Assembly (NCBI GenBank): GCA_964006375.1 | Contig: OZ023263.1 | Coordinates: forward strand, 133,342,454 to 133,406,453 | DNA length: 64,000 nucleotides | Source: Tillus elongatus | Lineage: Eukaryota; Arthropoda; Insecta; Coleoptera; Cleridae | Direction: 5' to 3' | Shown: positions 54,188 through 64,000 of the stretch, piece after piece | Position numbering within the stretch: the stretch's first letter is position 1 | How the letters are laid out: every line of letters begins with the position of its first letter | Translations under genes and position numbers: made by a program | Notes under the pieces: model-generated | The model's input: only the letters and a program-made list of their open reading frames with translations | What the model was told of the DNA's origin: nothing | Database searches by the model: none

Positions 54188-55434
54188 ATGATGGCTTGCC
54201 TGGGCGTCACAGGGGCCATCACTTCAACCCCAACAGCCGCCATGGAGGTGTTGCTGGATCTGCTCCCCCCCTACACTTAGTTATCATGGGGGAGGCCAGG
54301 GTAGGACTATATAGACTAGCCTGCAACGGTAGACTGAAGACCCAGGCTTCAGGGGCCACTGCAAAATTCAGGAGATCGTGAAAGAACCCATGCTTGAAAT
54401 GAGGCCAGACTTCGCAAAGCCGAGAATCTGCAGGGAAAACAATTTTACAGTGGAAATACTCGACAGCGAGGCATGGCGGGAGAAGACGCTGGGCTTACCA
54501 CGGGATGGGATCGTCTGGTTCACGGACGATTCCGGCGGGGAGCGTGGGACGGGGGCAGGTGTTTATTTGGAAGGACCGAGAGTAAGTTATAGTATTTCCC
54601 TCGGAGCCCATGCAACGGTCTTTCAGACCGAAATGTACGCCATTCTGCACTGCGTGCGGGAGAGCAAGAGGAGGGGCTACACCAACAAGCGGATCCTCAT
54701 AGCCACAGACACCCAGATAGCCCTTCAGGCCCCAAGTAGCCCACTGGTAAATTCCAGGCAGGTAAGTGAATGCCGAGACGAGACGAGCGACCTGGCTGGG
54801 CAGAATTAGGTCACTCTCATCTGGGTGCCGGGTCACACGGGGGCAAAAGCAATGAAGAAGCTGGCTGTCTCGCGAAGAGGTGGTCAGGAGAACAATTTAA
54901 GGGACCAGGACCGGTCCTGGGCCTATTGAAAGGCACGGCCAGGGAAACCATCAAGTCCTAGGTCAGGGAACAGCACAAGGCATACTGAGCAGATTGTCCA
55001 AGGCTCAAAAACGGGAAGTCATGAATTGGGAAATCCAGTCCAAAGAGAGCTGTGGAGCTGCTAAATCTTAGCAGAGGACAGCTCAGAAACGTAACAGGAC
55101 TCTTGACGGGACACATGGCCGTCAAGAAACACCTGCATAAAATGGGGCGGTTCGAGGAGGACTTGGCATGCAGACTCTGCGGCGAGGGGCAGGAATCAGC
55201 CCAGCACATCTTGTGCGTGTGTAAAGCTCTGGACCGGAAAAGGAAACTGATCTACGGTCAGCCTACACCGGAGACAGAGCAATATAAAAGTTCACCCTAC
55301 CAATTGCTGTGCAGACCAGTTCAAGACACAGTGATTTTGAAATTGGTGGAGAAGAGACAAAGGGCATGCACAATAAGCCAAAGGCTGCGGTGCTATCAGG
55401 GCGGCAAAGACGCGGACGAGCCCTGAGGGAGAAA
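54188..55434 (+). pseudogene. R1/I-group LINE copy b: RT end, RNase H, CCHC motif
   Basis: Plus strand: MACLGVTGAITSTPTAAMEV (about 54190), then RNase H with DSGGERGTGAGVYLEG (about 54530), IATDTQIALQA (about 54700) and HTGAKAMKK after a stop at 54807-54809 and a frameshift. The tail has LTGHMAVKKHLHKMGRFEED (about 55100) and CRLCGEGQESAQHILCVC (about 55170-55224), a C-x2-C-x7-H-x4-C module. The last codons GGKDADEP precede TGA at 55424-55426. 5' truncated in the RT thumb, with no EN or catalytic RT. It is the clearest view of the family's 3' zinc module. Confidence 0.9.
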
Positions 55435-56224
55435 AAAGTTTAATATAGAGTGTATAGTGTCATACAGATGGATGTAGAAAAGGGAGTATTGAGTAAAAAG
55501 ACAATAAAAAAGACGAGTGGAGAAGGGGAGAAAATTTCGGGACGCAGCAAATGCATTATTGTAGTGAATTTTTACAAGAGTTGTCATATATAATAGTCTC
55601 ACTAGCTGAAAAAAGTTCCCACAAAAATTAAACAACCAGTTAAACGAAAATAAATTTAATAAAATTTTAAAGGTGAAATTAGCAAAAAATTATACAAGTT
55701 AAAATTAATCAAAGCAAAAAGTCTTTTAATTTTGGCAAAACAATCGAAGGTTGTTAATGAAAATGGTTTAAAATGAGATACCTAATTAATCTATTATTAT
55801 TACATTTAAGCTGTTTCGCCCCGATGTTGCTTTTGTAGTGATGTGCCATAAATATTTACATAACAAGTAAACTGATAAATACTTAAAACATATCTATCCA
55901 TCTGAAAATTTGGTGTTTTTCATAAAACCTTGATGTTTTTTCACCCTAGTTACTTGCAAAAGCTACAGATAAAGAAAAAAATGAAGAAAAAGAAAACGAT
56001 AATGAAAAGAATAAGACAGAAAGCTGACGGTTGGAAAGTGGCAACTGATTTTGTTTGAATTATAACTTATTAAAATGCAATGTTTCTTTATATGTCTATG
56101 TTTATTCACCCAGAAAAAATATATAAAGAAAAGCAAAAATAGGCAAACAGAGTCACCTGTGTGTAGGTCACCTTTAAGAGTAAAATCCTATAGAGGTAAT
56201 AACAAGTTACCCTATACATAGGAT
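55435..56224. other. Unassigned DNA with one C-type end motif
   Basis: GGGACGCAGCAAATGCATTA at about 55540 is a C-type end without a visible partner. The rest is AT-rich with no recognised content. Confidence 0.5.
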
Positions 56225-56750
56225 GGCTTACTTTAAAAAATCCTGGACGCAGCACGTGCGTTTTGGAAGTGAATTTACATAAAAATATTTTTGATAGCAA
56301 ATATGTCTCTTTAATTCAAGCAGGCATCAATTTGGTTACCGGTATAACAGATATAGTAGAAAGAATGTATCATATTTCATCGAGATAATTTATTGTTTGA
56401 AAATGTACAAAAAGGATCCGAAAATAAAGTTAAAATAATACGAGAAAACTGGTTTTCTAGAAAACAATCGTTAGGTTAACAGTAAATTGAGTTATTGAAA
56501 CTTGAAGCATTTAGTGAAAATTCGCTACCAAAACGCACTTACTGCGTCTTCATTTTTTTTCTGACAAACATGCATCATATTTCGATAAAAAATCCAAATA
56601 TGCAAAAATGCAATAATATAAGGGTGTTCGAAAGAAAAATTGTTGGTATCACCAACGACATTTGGACCAGCCTGTGATTGGCAAAATAATTTTATAAGAT
56701 GGGGCTCAAGTCACCCTATAATTAAGGAATACAATGTTTTCCTGTATCGT
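56225..56750. repeat. Dispersed repeat C, second paired copy
   Basis: GGACGCAGCACGTGCGTTTT at about 56243 and its reverse complement AAAACGCACTTACTGCGTC at about 56528 enclose about 285 bp. Similarity to 4862-5352 (opposite orientation) continues right to about 56750 through a GTCGTTGGTGATACC block (minus strand). Confidence 0.75.
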
Positions 56751-56819
56751 GTATAATTACAATTATATCGAGCTTTACCGTAGAAATGCGTCAGCCTGTA
56801 TATATCTAAACAGGTAAAA

Positions 56820-57495
56820 ACTAAAAATAAACCCGCATATGGATTCTAGGTGGCCTAGTTTGCACACATTTGAAGAAATCTTTTTAAAATTCAAAAGTGA
56901 CAGTCTCTTCATTAACGAATTTTTTCTACGAAAATTAGCTAAAATTAAAGACCGTTAAACCATAAACTTAACTAAATCTACTGCCAAAACATCCAGAGAA
57001 AAGGGCTATTTTAAATGAATTTTCTGGAAACATTTTAGTAAAATGAAGGACAATGACGGTTGCAGCTGAAACTTAGGCGTTTGCAGAACACTCTTCTTGC
57101 GATATTTTCTTTACAGTATTTGTTTCAGCCTACTTACATGTTGCCAATTTTGACGTTTCAAATTGCGAGTGTAACGTTTTGAGGAGAAAACGCCTATAAG
57201 TTTTTGTCTTTAAACTCACAGGCCTAAATTTCGCTACGTGGCTCACTCTTTATAATAAAAACAGGCCTATTACATTTGGTTGCCCCTACTATGTTATTTC
57301 CGGCGATATATTTTTTTTCCGCAAGAAAACACAACATTTTCCGGGAAACGCTGGGCCGATTTTCCTGGCTAACATATAAAAATCGAAACTGACCCTGGAT
57401 ATGGGTTCTAGGGGGCTATTTCACGCTCATTTGAAGAAATTTTTTCAAAATTCAAAAGTCGGTATCTCCTCATTAGCGATTTTTTCTTAATTCAC
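56820..57495. repeat. Dispersed repeats: arm A, arm B, arm A, without (TA)n
   Basis: Arm A occurs at about 56820-56935 (ATATGGATTCTAGGTGGCCT, ACATTTGAAGAAATC, CTTCATTAACGAATTTTTTC). Arm B follows in reverse complement to about 57365 (ACATTTTAGTAAAATGAAGG, CGGGAAACGCTGGGCCGATT, TTTCCTGGCTAAC). A second arm A lies at 57370-57490 (ACTGACCCTGGATATGGGTT, TCTCCTCATTAGCG, TTAATTCACTAATA). At about 57375 B joins A through ATATAAAAAT only, where other copies carry a long (TA)n. Confidence 0.75.
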
Positions 57496-58224
57496 TAATA
57501 TAAGTAATAATGTATTAATAAGTTGATGTATGTAGATATCTTCATTATATATAACTTGATAGCAGCAATAGAAGCTGCTATTGTTATTAGTTGATTTGAT
57601 TTTCACATTGATTTTAAAAAAAACTATCACACAAACATTTTAAAGATTTCATTTGTAATTTTCATTTTATTTTTTGAAGGTTGTTTTCATCAATATACTC
57701 TAACGTAGCAAAGGAGTTTTATTTACAGTGGTTGTGAATGCATATAAATTACGTGAATCTTCTCTTCGATGCTGTAAAAGGGTGAAACCGATTACAGAGA
57801 AGAAAGCAGCCAATTGTAAAGCCAGAGATACTCTCTTCACCTGTATTTTGTATGTAACAGATTCACCAGTTGAGTGCAACAACAATTAATGAAATCAATC
57901 GTATCTTTTCAACAGAATGGGATTTTGAATTGTCTAAGCCACTGCAAATAAACTAAGTTTTTGAATTATCTACACCACAAAAAACTACAAATGTCTCAAA
58001 AGTCCTTGGCTGTGATGTTACCATTAAGAATATTGAGTCATGCTTTCCATTGGGAAAAAACCGGTTTATTTAAATTGCTAATCATGGCAGAGTGAATTCA
58101 ACATTGTTAGTTTCACTGGCTGTAAACAGACCCAATACTATGTTTTCCATGGTCAAGATTTCCCAGATACTTCTTATTTTCACATTATTTGTGGCATATA
58201 CAAAAATTAAAGCAGCAAAATTTA
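57496..58224. other. Unassigned DNA
   Basis: AT-rich, with no recognised gene or repeat. It ends at the Penelope inverted repeat. Confidence 0.5.
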
Positions 58225-58282
58225 TCATTAGGTAAGTTGAATAATAAGGCTTTTCTTCTTTCCAAACAAATGTTTATTCTTG

Positions 58283-58324
58283 TCCCGACGCATTTCGACC
58301 TATTAATCGGTCATCCTCAGGGGA
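58283..58324 (-). ncRNA. Hammerhead-like motif in left Penelope terminal repeat
   Basis: Minus strand from 58324: UCCC (helix I), CUGAGGA, extra U, GACC, loop GAUUAAUA, GGUC, GAAA, UGC, GUC, then GGGA closing helix I (4 bp). The core agrees with CUGANGA. Helix III is minimal (U-G wobble with a 2-nt loop), which may prevent activity. Confidence 0.5.
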
Positions 58325-58698
58325 ATCTAGAATTTACAATAGGCTTGTCTGAAAAACTGCGTTTTCCGGTAGGTTATTTCTGCGGGGGCACAACACAAAT
58401 ATAAAAGATATAAAAGAAGTACAAGTAACTGACCTCAACATTAAGTTAAAAGCTAAAAAGCTATTTGACTAAACAACGCTAAAAATTACAAGTTAACAGA
58501 TATAGATTACGTGTAATAAAAGCAGGTGCAAGTCAAAATGAACCGCAACAGAATAACACTTTTAAAACTCTTAAAAAAGATACACTATTAAAGGGTTTTA
58601 AGTTAAACAGTTAGCTGCTAATAATGAATACCCATTAAAACTTGTTTACAAATTGATCGACAAGAAAAACCGTCAGTTGTTAACGAAAATGAGTTTCA

Positions 58699-59202
58699 GT
58701 GTACCCCCGGAACAACCAGAAAGACTTCTATTTTCCATTTACTTTTTGTGGCTCTATCACCAATACCGTCACAAGAGCATTTAAGAGAGACAATGTGAAG
58801 TTTTCGTTTAGATCCACTAAGACCTTAAAAAGTTTGTTCATGTATAATAAAGACAGTGTTCTACTTTTCATGAGGTCCGGTGTGTATTGTTTACATTGTG
58901 GCGAACCCGTTTGCAACACAGTCTACGTCGGCAGCACAGGGAGAACCCTGAATTTGAGGATTGCTGAGCACCTTAGAAGTAAAAACCACCACTTCAACAA
59001 CACTTCACCTTTTGGTTGTCACTTGAGGGAGTCAGGCCACCCTTTCAACAAAGAAAGCGACGCAAAAATCTTGCATCCTTCCAATTTTGGTAGCAAACAG
59101 TTTTTTATTGCAGAAATGGAGATCTATAGATACTTTAATTGTTCCAACACAAATGTAGTAAATGTTCCTAATACAGACATTACGAATTTCTTAACGTTAT
59201 AG
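58699..59202 (+). CDS. GIY-YIG endonuclease domain ORF of Penelope-like element
   Basis: 167-codon frame. SGVYCLHCGEPVCNTVYVGS gives GVY and YVG (for YIG) with CxxC-type cysteines, then TLNLRIAEHL with the catalytic Arg-x3-His and GCHLRESGHPFNKESDAKI. FFIAEMEIYRYFN follows near the C-terminus. The domain seems complete and uninterrupted, but the expected N-terminal RT of more than 400 residues is missing and no promoter is identified. It is a different lineage from the 51.6-kb copy. Confidence 0.85.
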   Translation: MYPRNNQKDFYFPFTFCGSITNTVTRAFKRDNVKFSFRSTKTLKSLFMYNKDSVLLFMRSGVYCLHCGEPVCNTVYVGSTGRTLNLRIAEHLRSKNHHFNNTSPFGCHLRESGHPFNKESDAKILHPSNFGSKQFFIAEMEIYRYFNCSNTNVVNVPNTDITNFLTL

Positions 59203-60080
59203 AGTCAATTAATAGATCACCAATCTAGAGTTCACTTGAATAGACCATAATAGCAGAAGCAAAAGTCTATGAGATGGTCTGCTCTGTGGTCCAGACCTGT
59301 CATTATTTCTGTCCATACATTTTCGGCCGTACACGTCACTCCTGTCATATGTCAATTGTCATTTCCGTTTCGTTTTCAGTGCCAATCCTGCGCCATGCTG
59401 TTTGGTCTGCTCGTGTGCGTTTTTAATTGAAGACGCTTTTTAAGCTTCATTTAGAAGTTAAAACAAAAATTCGTTCTCATCTGCTTCTGTTTGTGTTAGT
59501 AACACCTCTGACGCTAGTGGATCCATCCTACAACAAAAGATGAAACGTGTTCCTTGGACATTCTTCTGTGATGTGTTTTATTCCTGTTTAACAATGGACA
59601 AGTAAGTAGACATGCCATTTTGGCGTGTTCAATTTAATAAAAAACAAAACATCACTTTCATTCAGATAAAGCCATATAACATTCTCTGAAAGTTACTTCT
59701 CAGCTGTGTGGTTTGCTAAGTGTTTGTACTGTGTGCTGTTGCTTAAGCTTTCATCTTCAGCTTAACTTAAGGCCCTTCAATAACGTATCTTTTTCAAGAG
59801 TTTTTAAAGTTTTATTGTGAGCTTAAACCTCAGGACAAAATTAGCGTTTTGTTACGGTTGATTTTGACTTGTATCTGTTTTTATTGCATGTTGTAGTCTA
59901 TATCTGTTAACTTGTAATCTTTTGAGATGTGTAGTTAGATAGCTTTTTAACTTGTGACTTAATGTTGAGGTCACTTACTTGTACCTCTTTTATATCTGTT
60001 ATATTTGTGTTGTGACATCGCAGAAATAGCCTACCGGAAAACTCAGTTTTTCTGACAAGCCTTTTGTAAATTCTAGATTT

Positions 60081-60120
60081 CCCTGAGGATGACCGATTAA
60101 TTGGTTGAAACGCGACGGGA
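60081..60120 (+). ncRNA. Degenerate hammerhead-like motif in right Penelope terminal repeat
   Basis: CUGAGGA, extra U, GACC...GGUU, GAAACGCGAC. It is the inverted partner of 58283-58324. The cleavage triplet GUC is GAC here, and helix I has lost one C, so it should be inactive. Confidence 0.35.
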
Positions 60121-60174
60121 CAAGAATAAACATTTATTTGAAAAAAAAGCCTTAATATTCAACTTACCTAATGA

Positions 60175-60529
60175 TGTCAACCCCAACCATATTGACGTTT
60201 AGGAACAACATCAGAAAAGTTTAAATGATGAATAAACTACCTGATTAATATTTCTGTAAACTTCTATTTTCTTCCAATTAACAATAATTGTAATTTCTAC
60301 ACATCGTTAAGGCAAGCGCAATATGTCGTTACTCACAAAAAAATCAAATCGACTTTTTAGTATCATTCAATAGATAACATTATTTTACATTTGCCTGCAA
60401 TAAGGTGTATCTCAGAAAAATATTATATTATAATTATTTGCTATTAATTAATGTAACCCCATCGCATTTGATTATAATAATATGTGAATTTGTCATTAGC
60501 CATATAGTCAAACCCATTTTGTGTTTTCT
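60175..60529. other. Unassigned spacer between Penelope element and LINE copy c
   Basis: AT-rich, with no recognised content. Confidence 0.5.
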
Positions 60530-61600
60530 TTTTCTCTCAGGGCTCGTCCGCGGCCTTGCCGCCCCGATAGCGCTGCAACCTTTGGTTGATTGTGCATACC
60601 CTTAGTCTTACTCCACCTATTCCAAAATCACTGTGCCTTGAACTAGTCTGGACAGCGATTGGTAGGGTGAAGTTTTATATTTCTCTGTCTCCGGTCTAGA
60701 CTGACCGTAGATCAGTTGTCTTTTGCGGTCCAGAGCTTTACACCCGTACAAGATGAGCCGGGCTGATTCGTCCCCCTCGCCGCAGAGTCTACATGCGAGA
60801 TCCCCTTCGAACCGCCCCATTTTATGCAGGTGTTTCTTGACGGCCATGTGTCCCGTCAAGAGACCTGTTGTGTTTCTGAGCTGTCCTCTGCTAAGATTTA
60901 GCAGCTCCACAGCTCTCTTTGAACTGGGTCCGTCAATTATTGACTTCTCATGTCTGAACCCTGGACAGTCCGCCCAGTACACCTTGTGTTGGTTTCTGAC
61001 CCAGGACTTAATGGCTCCCCTGGCAGTGCTCTTTGACAGGCCCAGAGCCGGTTCTGGTCCAATAAATGGTTCTGCTGACCCTCTCTTCGCGAGACTGTCA
61101 GCTTCTTCATTGCCTTTGACCCCCGAGTGACCCGGCACCCAGATGAGGGTCACCTCATTCTGGCCAGCCAGGTCGCGCGTCTCGTCTCGGCACTCAGTCA
61201 CCAGCCCGGAATTTACCCGTGGGCTACTTAGTGCCTTAAGGTCTGCCTGGCTGTCTGTGGCCATGAGGATCCGCTTGTTGGTGTAGCCCCTCCTCTTGTT
61301 CTACCGCACACAGTGTAGGATGGCGTACATCTCGGCCTGAAACACCGTTGCATGGGCTCCGAGAGAAATACTATGACTTACCCTCAGTCCTTCCGAGTAA
61401 TCACCTGCCCCCGTCCCACGCTCCCCGCCGGATCCGTCCGTGAACCAGACGAGCGTGTCCCGTGGTATACCCGGCGTCTCCACCCGTCATGCCTCGCGGT
61501 CGGGATTTCCACTGTAAAGTTGTTTTCCCTGCACATTCGCGAGCTCGCGAAGACTGACCTCATTTCAAGCATGGGCTCCTTCACGATCTCCTGAATTTTT
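60530..61600 (-). pseudogene. R1/I-group LINE copy c: RNase H and C-terminal zinc module
   Basis: Minus strand: SGGERGTGAGDYSEGLRVS (about 61420, start of RNase H), ATDSQADLKALSSPRVNSG (about 61260), VTLIWVPGHSGVKGNEEADS (about 61150-61090) and a tail LTGHMAVKKHLHKMGRFEGD (about 60850). CRLCGEGDESARLILYGC (about 60780) is the zinc module, with His replaced by Arg. A frame of 215 codons (61264-60617) is open. The join to the first RNase H motif needs one frameshift near 61300. The 3' end CCTGAGAGAAAAAG lies at about 60530. Confidence 0.9.
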
Positions 61601-62718
61601 CAGTGGCCCCTGAAGCCTGGGTTGATCTTCAGTCTACCATTGCAGGCTAGTCTGTATAGTTCTAGCCTGGCCTCCCTCATAATAACTAAGTGTAGGGGGC
61701 AGATCCAGCAACACCTCCATGGCGTCTGTTGGGGTTGAAGACATGGCCCCTATGATGCCTAGGCAAGCCATCCTTTGGATTTTGCCTAGTTTTTGTTTGG
61801 CACTGGATTCTGTCACCTTAGGCCACCAGACCAGTGCCCCATATGTTAACGATGATCTGACCACCCTTGTGTACAGCCAATGGACCATACTAGGTCTTAG
61901 TCCCAATGTTTTTCCATATAGCCGCCTAGTGACGGCTAAGTTCATGACTGCCTTACGTAGTATTTTTCCAATGTGACCATTTCAGGTTAGCTTAGAGTCC
62001 AATACGACCCCAAGATATTTCACCTCCCTGGCCATTAGAATGTTCCTACCGTATAGAGTGGGAGTTCTGTGGCTGTCGCACTTCCTCCTCCTCGTAAACG
62101 GCACGACGGTTGCTTTCTCGTGGCTCACCCCAAGTCCTTGATCAACCGTCCACCCTTTCACCAGTTTCAGGGCAGTCTGCATGCGCTCGCACACTGCCTG
62201 TGTGACCTTTCCTCGGACTATAATGACAATGTCGTCCGCATAGCCCTGTACCTCATACCCCCCTCTCTCGAGAGCCACCCCAGCAGGCCGTCCACGACTA
62301 GGCATCAGAGCAAGAGAGACAAAACGCTCCCCTGTGGACACCCCGCCGCGACCCCCGCCAGCAGAGTCCCTACCGCGAGTGAGGCGAACACCGCCATGTC
62401 CCTGAGCATGGAACCGATCCACATACAGCAGGTCTTCTCTATTCCACGCTACCGGACCTCTGCCAGAACCGATCCGAACGAAGTGTTGCTAAAGGCCCCC
62501 TCTATGTCTAGGAAGGCCCCCAGTGCCACCTCCCTGTTCTCCAGCGTATTCTCCAGTTTCAGCACCAGTTGGTGCAGTGCTGTTTCTGTTGAGAATCCTG
62601 CTCTGTATACATATTGTCCGCAGTGTAGGAGATATGCTTCCAGTACACCGCCCCTAATGTGCCGGTCGAGCAGTTAGAGCCAGGCTGGCCCTCATAATGA
62701 GGGTAAGCACCGTCGCCA

Positions 62719-62805
<87 letters not shown>

Positions 62806-63033
62806 CTGTTGGAGCATGATGGGCATTATTCCTTCAAATCCCGGCGATTTGTATGGCATAAAGCTGTTAATGGCCCATCTGATTTTGCTCCAGGTAACCA
62901 CCTCTTTAGCGACTGTCCAGTCTACTCTAGATGCCCGCCTATAAGGCGCCTCTGTTTCTAAGTGTTCCCAGTCCGGAGGTGATTGGTTGATTATGTTACA
63001 GCCGAGGAAGTGCGTTTGGAGTAAAATTTCCAT
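61601..63033 (-). pseudogene. R1/I-group LINE copy c: reverse transcriptase, interrupted by (TA)n
   Basis: Minus strand: an RT entry with IRWAINSFMPYKSPGFEGI (about 62890-62830) runs to LQQG and then into (TA)n at 62720-62802. It resumes with YWRRCLPSL. Further on are ALHQLVLKLENTL and GAFLDIEGAFSNTSF (motif A, about 62540-62500), then VQGYADDIVIIVRGK (motif C, about 62240-62200), KATVVPFTRRRK, VKYLGVVLDSKLT (about 61990) and LVWWPKVTESS. YADD is intact, but frameshifts near 62430, 62640 and 61980 and the TA tract prevent a full product. Confidence 0.88.
62720..62802. repeat. (TA)n tract inside LINE coding sequence
   Basis: 83 bp of TA lie between RT codons of LINE copy c. No A or B arm flanks it, so expansion or insertion occurred directly in the LINE. 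Confidence 0.95.
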
Positions 63034-64000
63034 AGTTTCCTCCCGCGAGCTTGTAAAGCCTCCCGTGAATGTTCTAAGGTAGCCCTATGTTAGTCTGAGG
63101 GCCCTTGGATAGGATCTTGTGTTGTCGAGCACTCTCGGACGTGTTTTCCACTTCCTCGCAGTGCCTCCTCCACGGCTCCTTGGCACCCCTCAGTCTTTTG
63201 TTAGAGGTCGTTAGGGCCTGTCTATATTCATGCCATGCTCCCGACCTTTTGGCCAAGTTGAACAGCTTAGAAACCTGCGTCCTCCTTATTCTCGTTCCAC
63301 CACGGGACGTTCCTGGTGGACACCCTCATTTTTAGGGGGCAGTTGGCGTTATAGGGCGAGGTGATTGCGTCTCGCAATTGGACTGCTGCAATCTCAAGGT
63401 CTATTGAATTGTCTATGGTACTCTTAACCCCCCGCAGTTCCACAGCTAGGTCTGACCTGTAGGCTTCCCAGTCCGCCTTGCGGGGTCCCTTTATATTTGC
63501 ACTTTGGCGATTTCAAACCGGATGTATCTGTAGTCTGAGCTACTCACTTCCCCAGACACAGCCCAGCTCTTAACAAAGTCACCCAGAAACTGGGTGGAAA
63601 CTGTTAGATCTAAAACTTCCTCACGCCGTGTTGTGACGAAGGTCGGTTTATTACCTCTATTCAATATGTCTAAATTAAATTTCATAAAGAATTGTAAAAG
63701 TGCCTCACCCCTAGAGTTTGTGTCCGAGCTACCGCACAACACATGGTGCGCATTCGCATCCATGCCGGTGATGGTCTGCCATTCACCTTCTCTGCTGCTG
63801 GTCGATCGAAAAGGCGAGAATCCGCCCTTTCTCATCTGCCTTCCTGCTAAGAACCGACCAGTGCTGTGCCCCCAGTTCAGGGTTCTGGATCTTCAGTCTA
63901 CTGATCACCGTTTGCTGCGGGATGGTGTCAGGGATCCGTACGAGGACCTTGCGTCTCTTTGGGAGTTCCTTGGGCTCAACGGCTGTCAAGTCCGCCCCCT
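63034..64000 (-). pseudogene. R1/I-group LINE copy c: endonuclease and ORF1-like segment fused by deletion
   Basis: Minus strand from the window edge: RKVLVRIPDTIPQQTVISRL and IQNPELGAQHWSVLSR (63950-63830) look like the C-terminal part of an R1-type ORF1. The same frame runs straight into WQTITGMDANAHHVLCGS and GNKPTFVTTRREEVLDLTVS (EN, about 63780-63590), then VSSSDYRYIRFEIAKVQ (SD-x motif, about 63545). The EN N-terminus (RNxxG... and GY-x-R) is absent, so ORF1 and EN were joined by deletion. A region with AKRSGAWHEYRQALTTSNK (63256-63074) links EN to RT. The element continues beyond the window. Confidence 0.8.

Larger units (their letters stand above)
58225..60174 (+). mobile_element. Internally deleted Penelope-like element with inverted terminal repeats
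   Basis: Inverted repeats of about 280 bp lie at 58225-58507 and 59897-60174 (TCATTAGGTAAGTTGAAT against its reverse complement at the far end). Between them are a short RT remnant (YPLKLVYKLIDKK, about 58630), a complete GIY-YIG frame (58699-59202) and about 700 bp of 3' sequence. Inverted LTR-like repeats are a known oddity of Penelope elements. The RT core is deleted. Confidence 0.85.

Noticed and set aside
62069..62677. 202-codon plus-strand frame rich in Pro/Ser/Thr
   Set aside because: It is the antisense shadow of the LINE copy c reverse transcriptase, which has YADD and other motifs on the minus strand.

Overview
This is a eukaryotic, AT-rich, intergenic or heterochromatin-like window that is almost entirely transposable elements and simple repeats. 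No host gene with recognisable exons was found. The best taxonomic clue is a Ty3/gypsy element with an insect errantivirus layout: gag, pol, a furin-cleaved env, LTRs and a 4-bp CGCG target duplication. Together with Penelope-like elements and several non-LTR families, this points to an insect, probably one with a large, repeat-rich genome. The species cannot be read from the sequence.

Layout. 1-0.84 kb: tandem repeat of about 165 bp. 1.4-2.5 kb: decayed non-LTR RT. 3.85-5.35 kb: long microsatellite and two dispersed non-coding repeat families. 5.35-6.87 kb: Jockey/CR1-type LINE copy (-). 7.2-8.65 kb: RTE-like relic (-). 10.4-13.4 kb: broken Ty3/gypsy pol (-), followed by a 2.55-kb unit with 390-bp direct repeats at both ends (13.4-15.9 kb) whose core carries CRE-, YY1- and NRF1-like sites. 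18.6-21 kb: transposase-like gene with three in-frame stops, between inverted copies of a repeat that contains a (TA)n tract. 22-23.5 kb: best-preserved Jockey/CR1-type copy (+). 26.8-40.3 kb: a three-level nest, in which an I-like LINE is interrupted by an R1/I-group LINE that is itself interrupted by the errantivirus. 43.3-43.7 kb: small palindromic element with two inverted hammerhead-ribozyme-like motifs. 43.9-46.5 kb: third Jockey/CR1-type copy (-). 49.7-50.4 kb: RT relic. 51.1-52.5 kb and 58.2-60.2 kb: Penelope-like elements with GIY-YIG domains. 54.2-55.4 kb and 60.5-64 kb: further copies of the R1/I-group LINE.

How the parts relate. The LINEs supply RT/EN in trans for their own families. 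Nearly every copy here is broken by frameshifts, stops, truncation or nested insertion. The 22-23.5 kb LINE copy keeps an open frame with a YADD site, but it is 5' truncated. The most unusual signal is a hammerhead-type core (CUGANGA, one extra U, helix II, GAAA, a short loop, then GUC) that recurs in Penelope-like terminal repeats at 26.3, 51.3, 58.3 and 60.1 kb. It is best preserved, with a fully paired helix I, in the palindromic element at 43.3-43.7 kb. A second unusual signal is that several (TA)n tracts sit at one fixed internal position of a dispersed repeat family.
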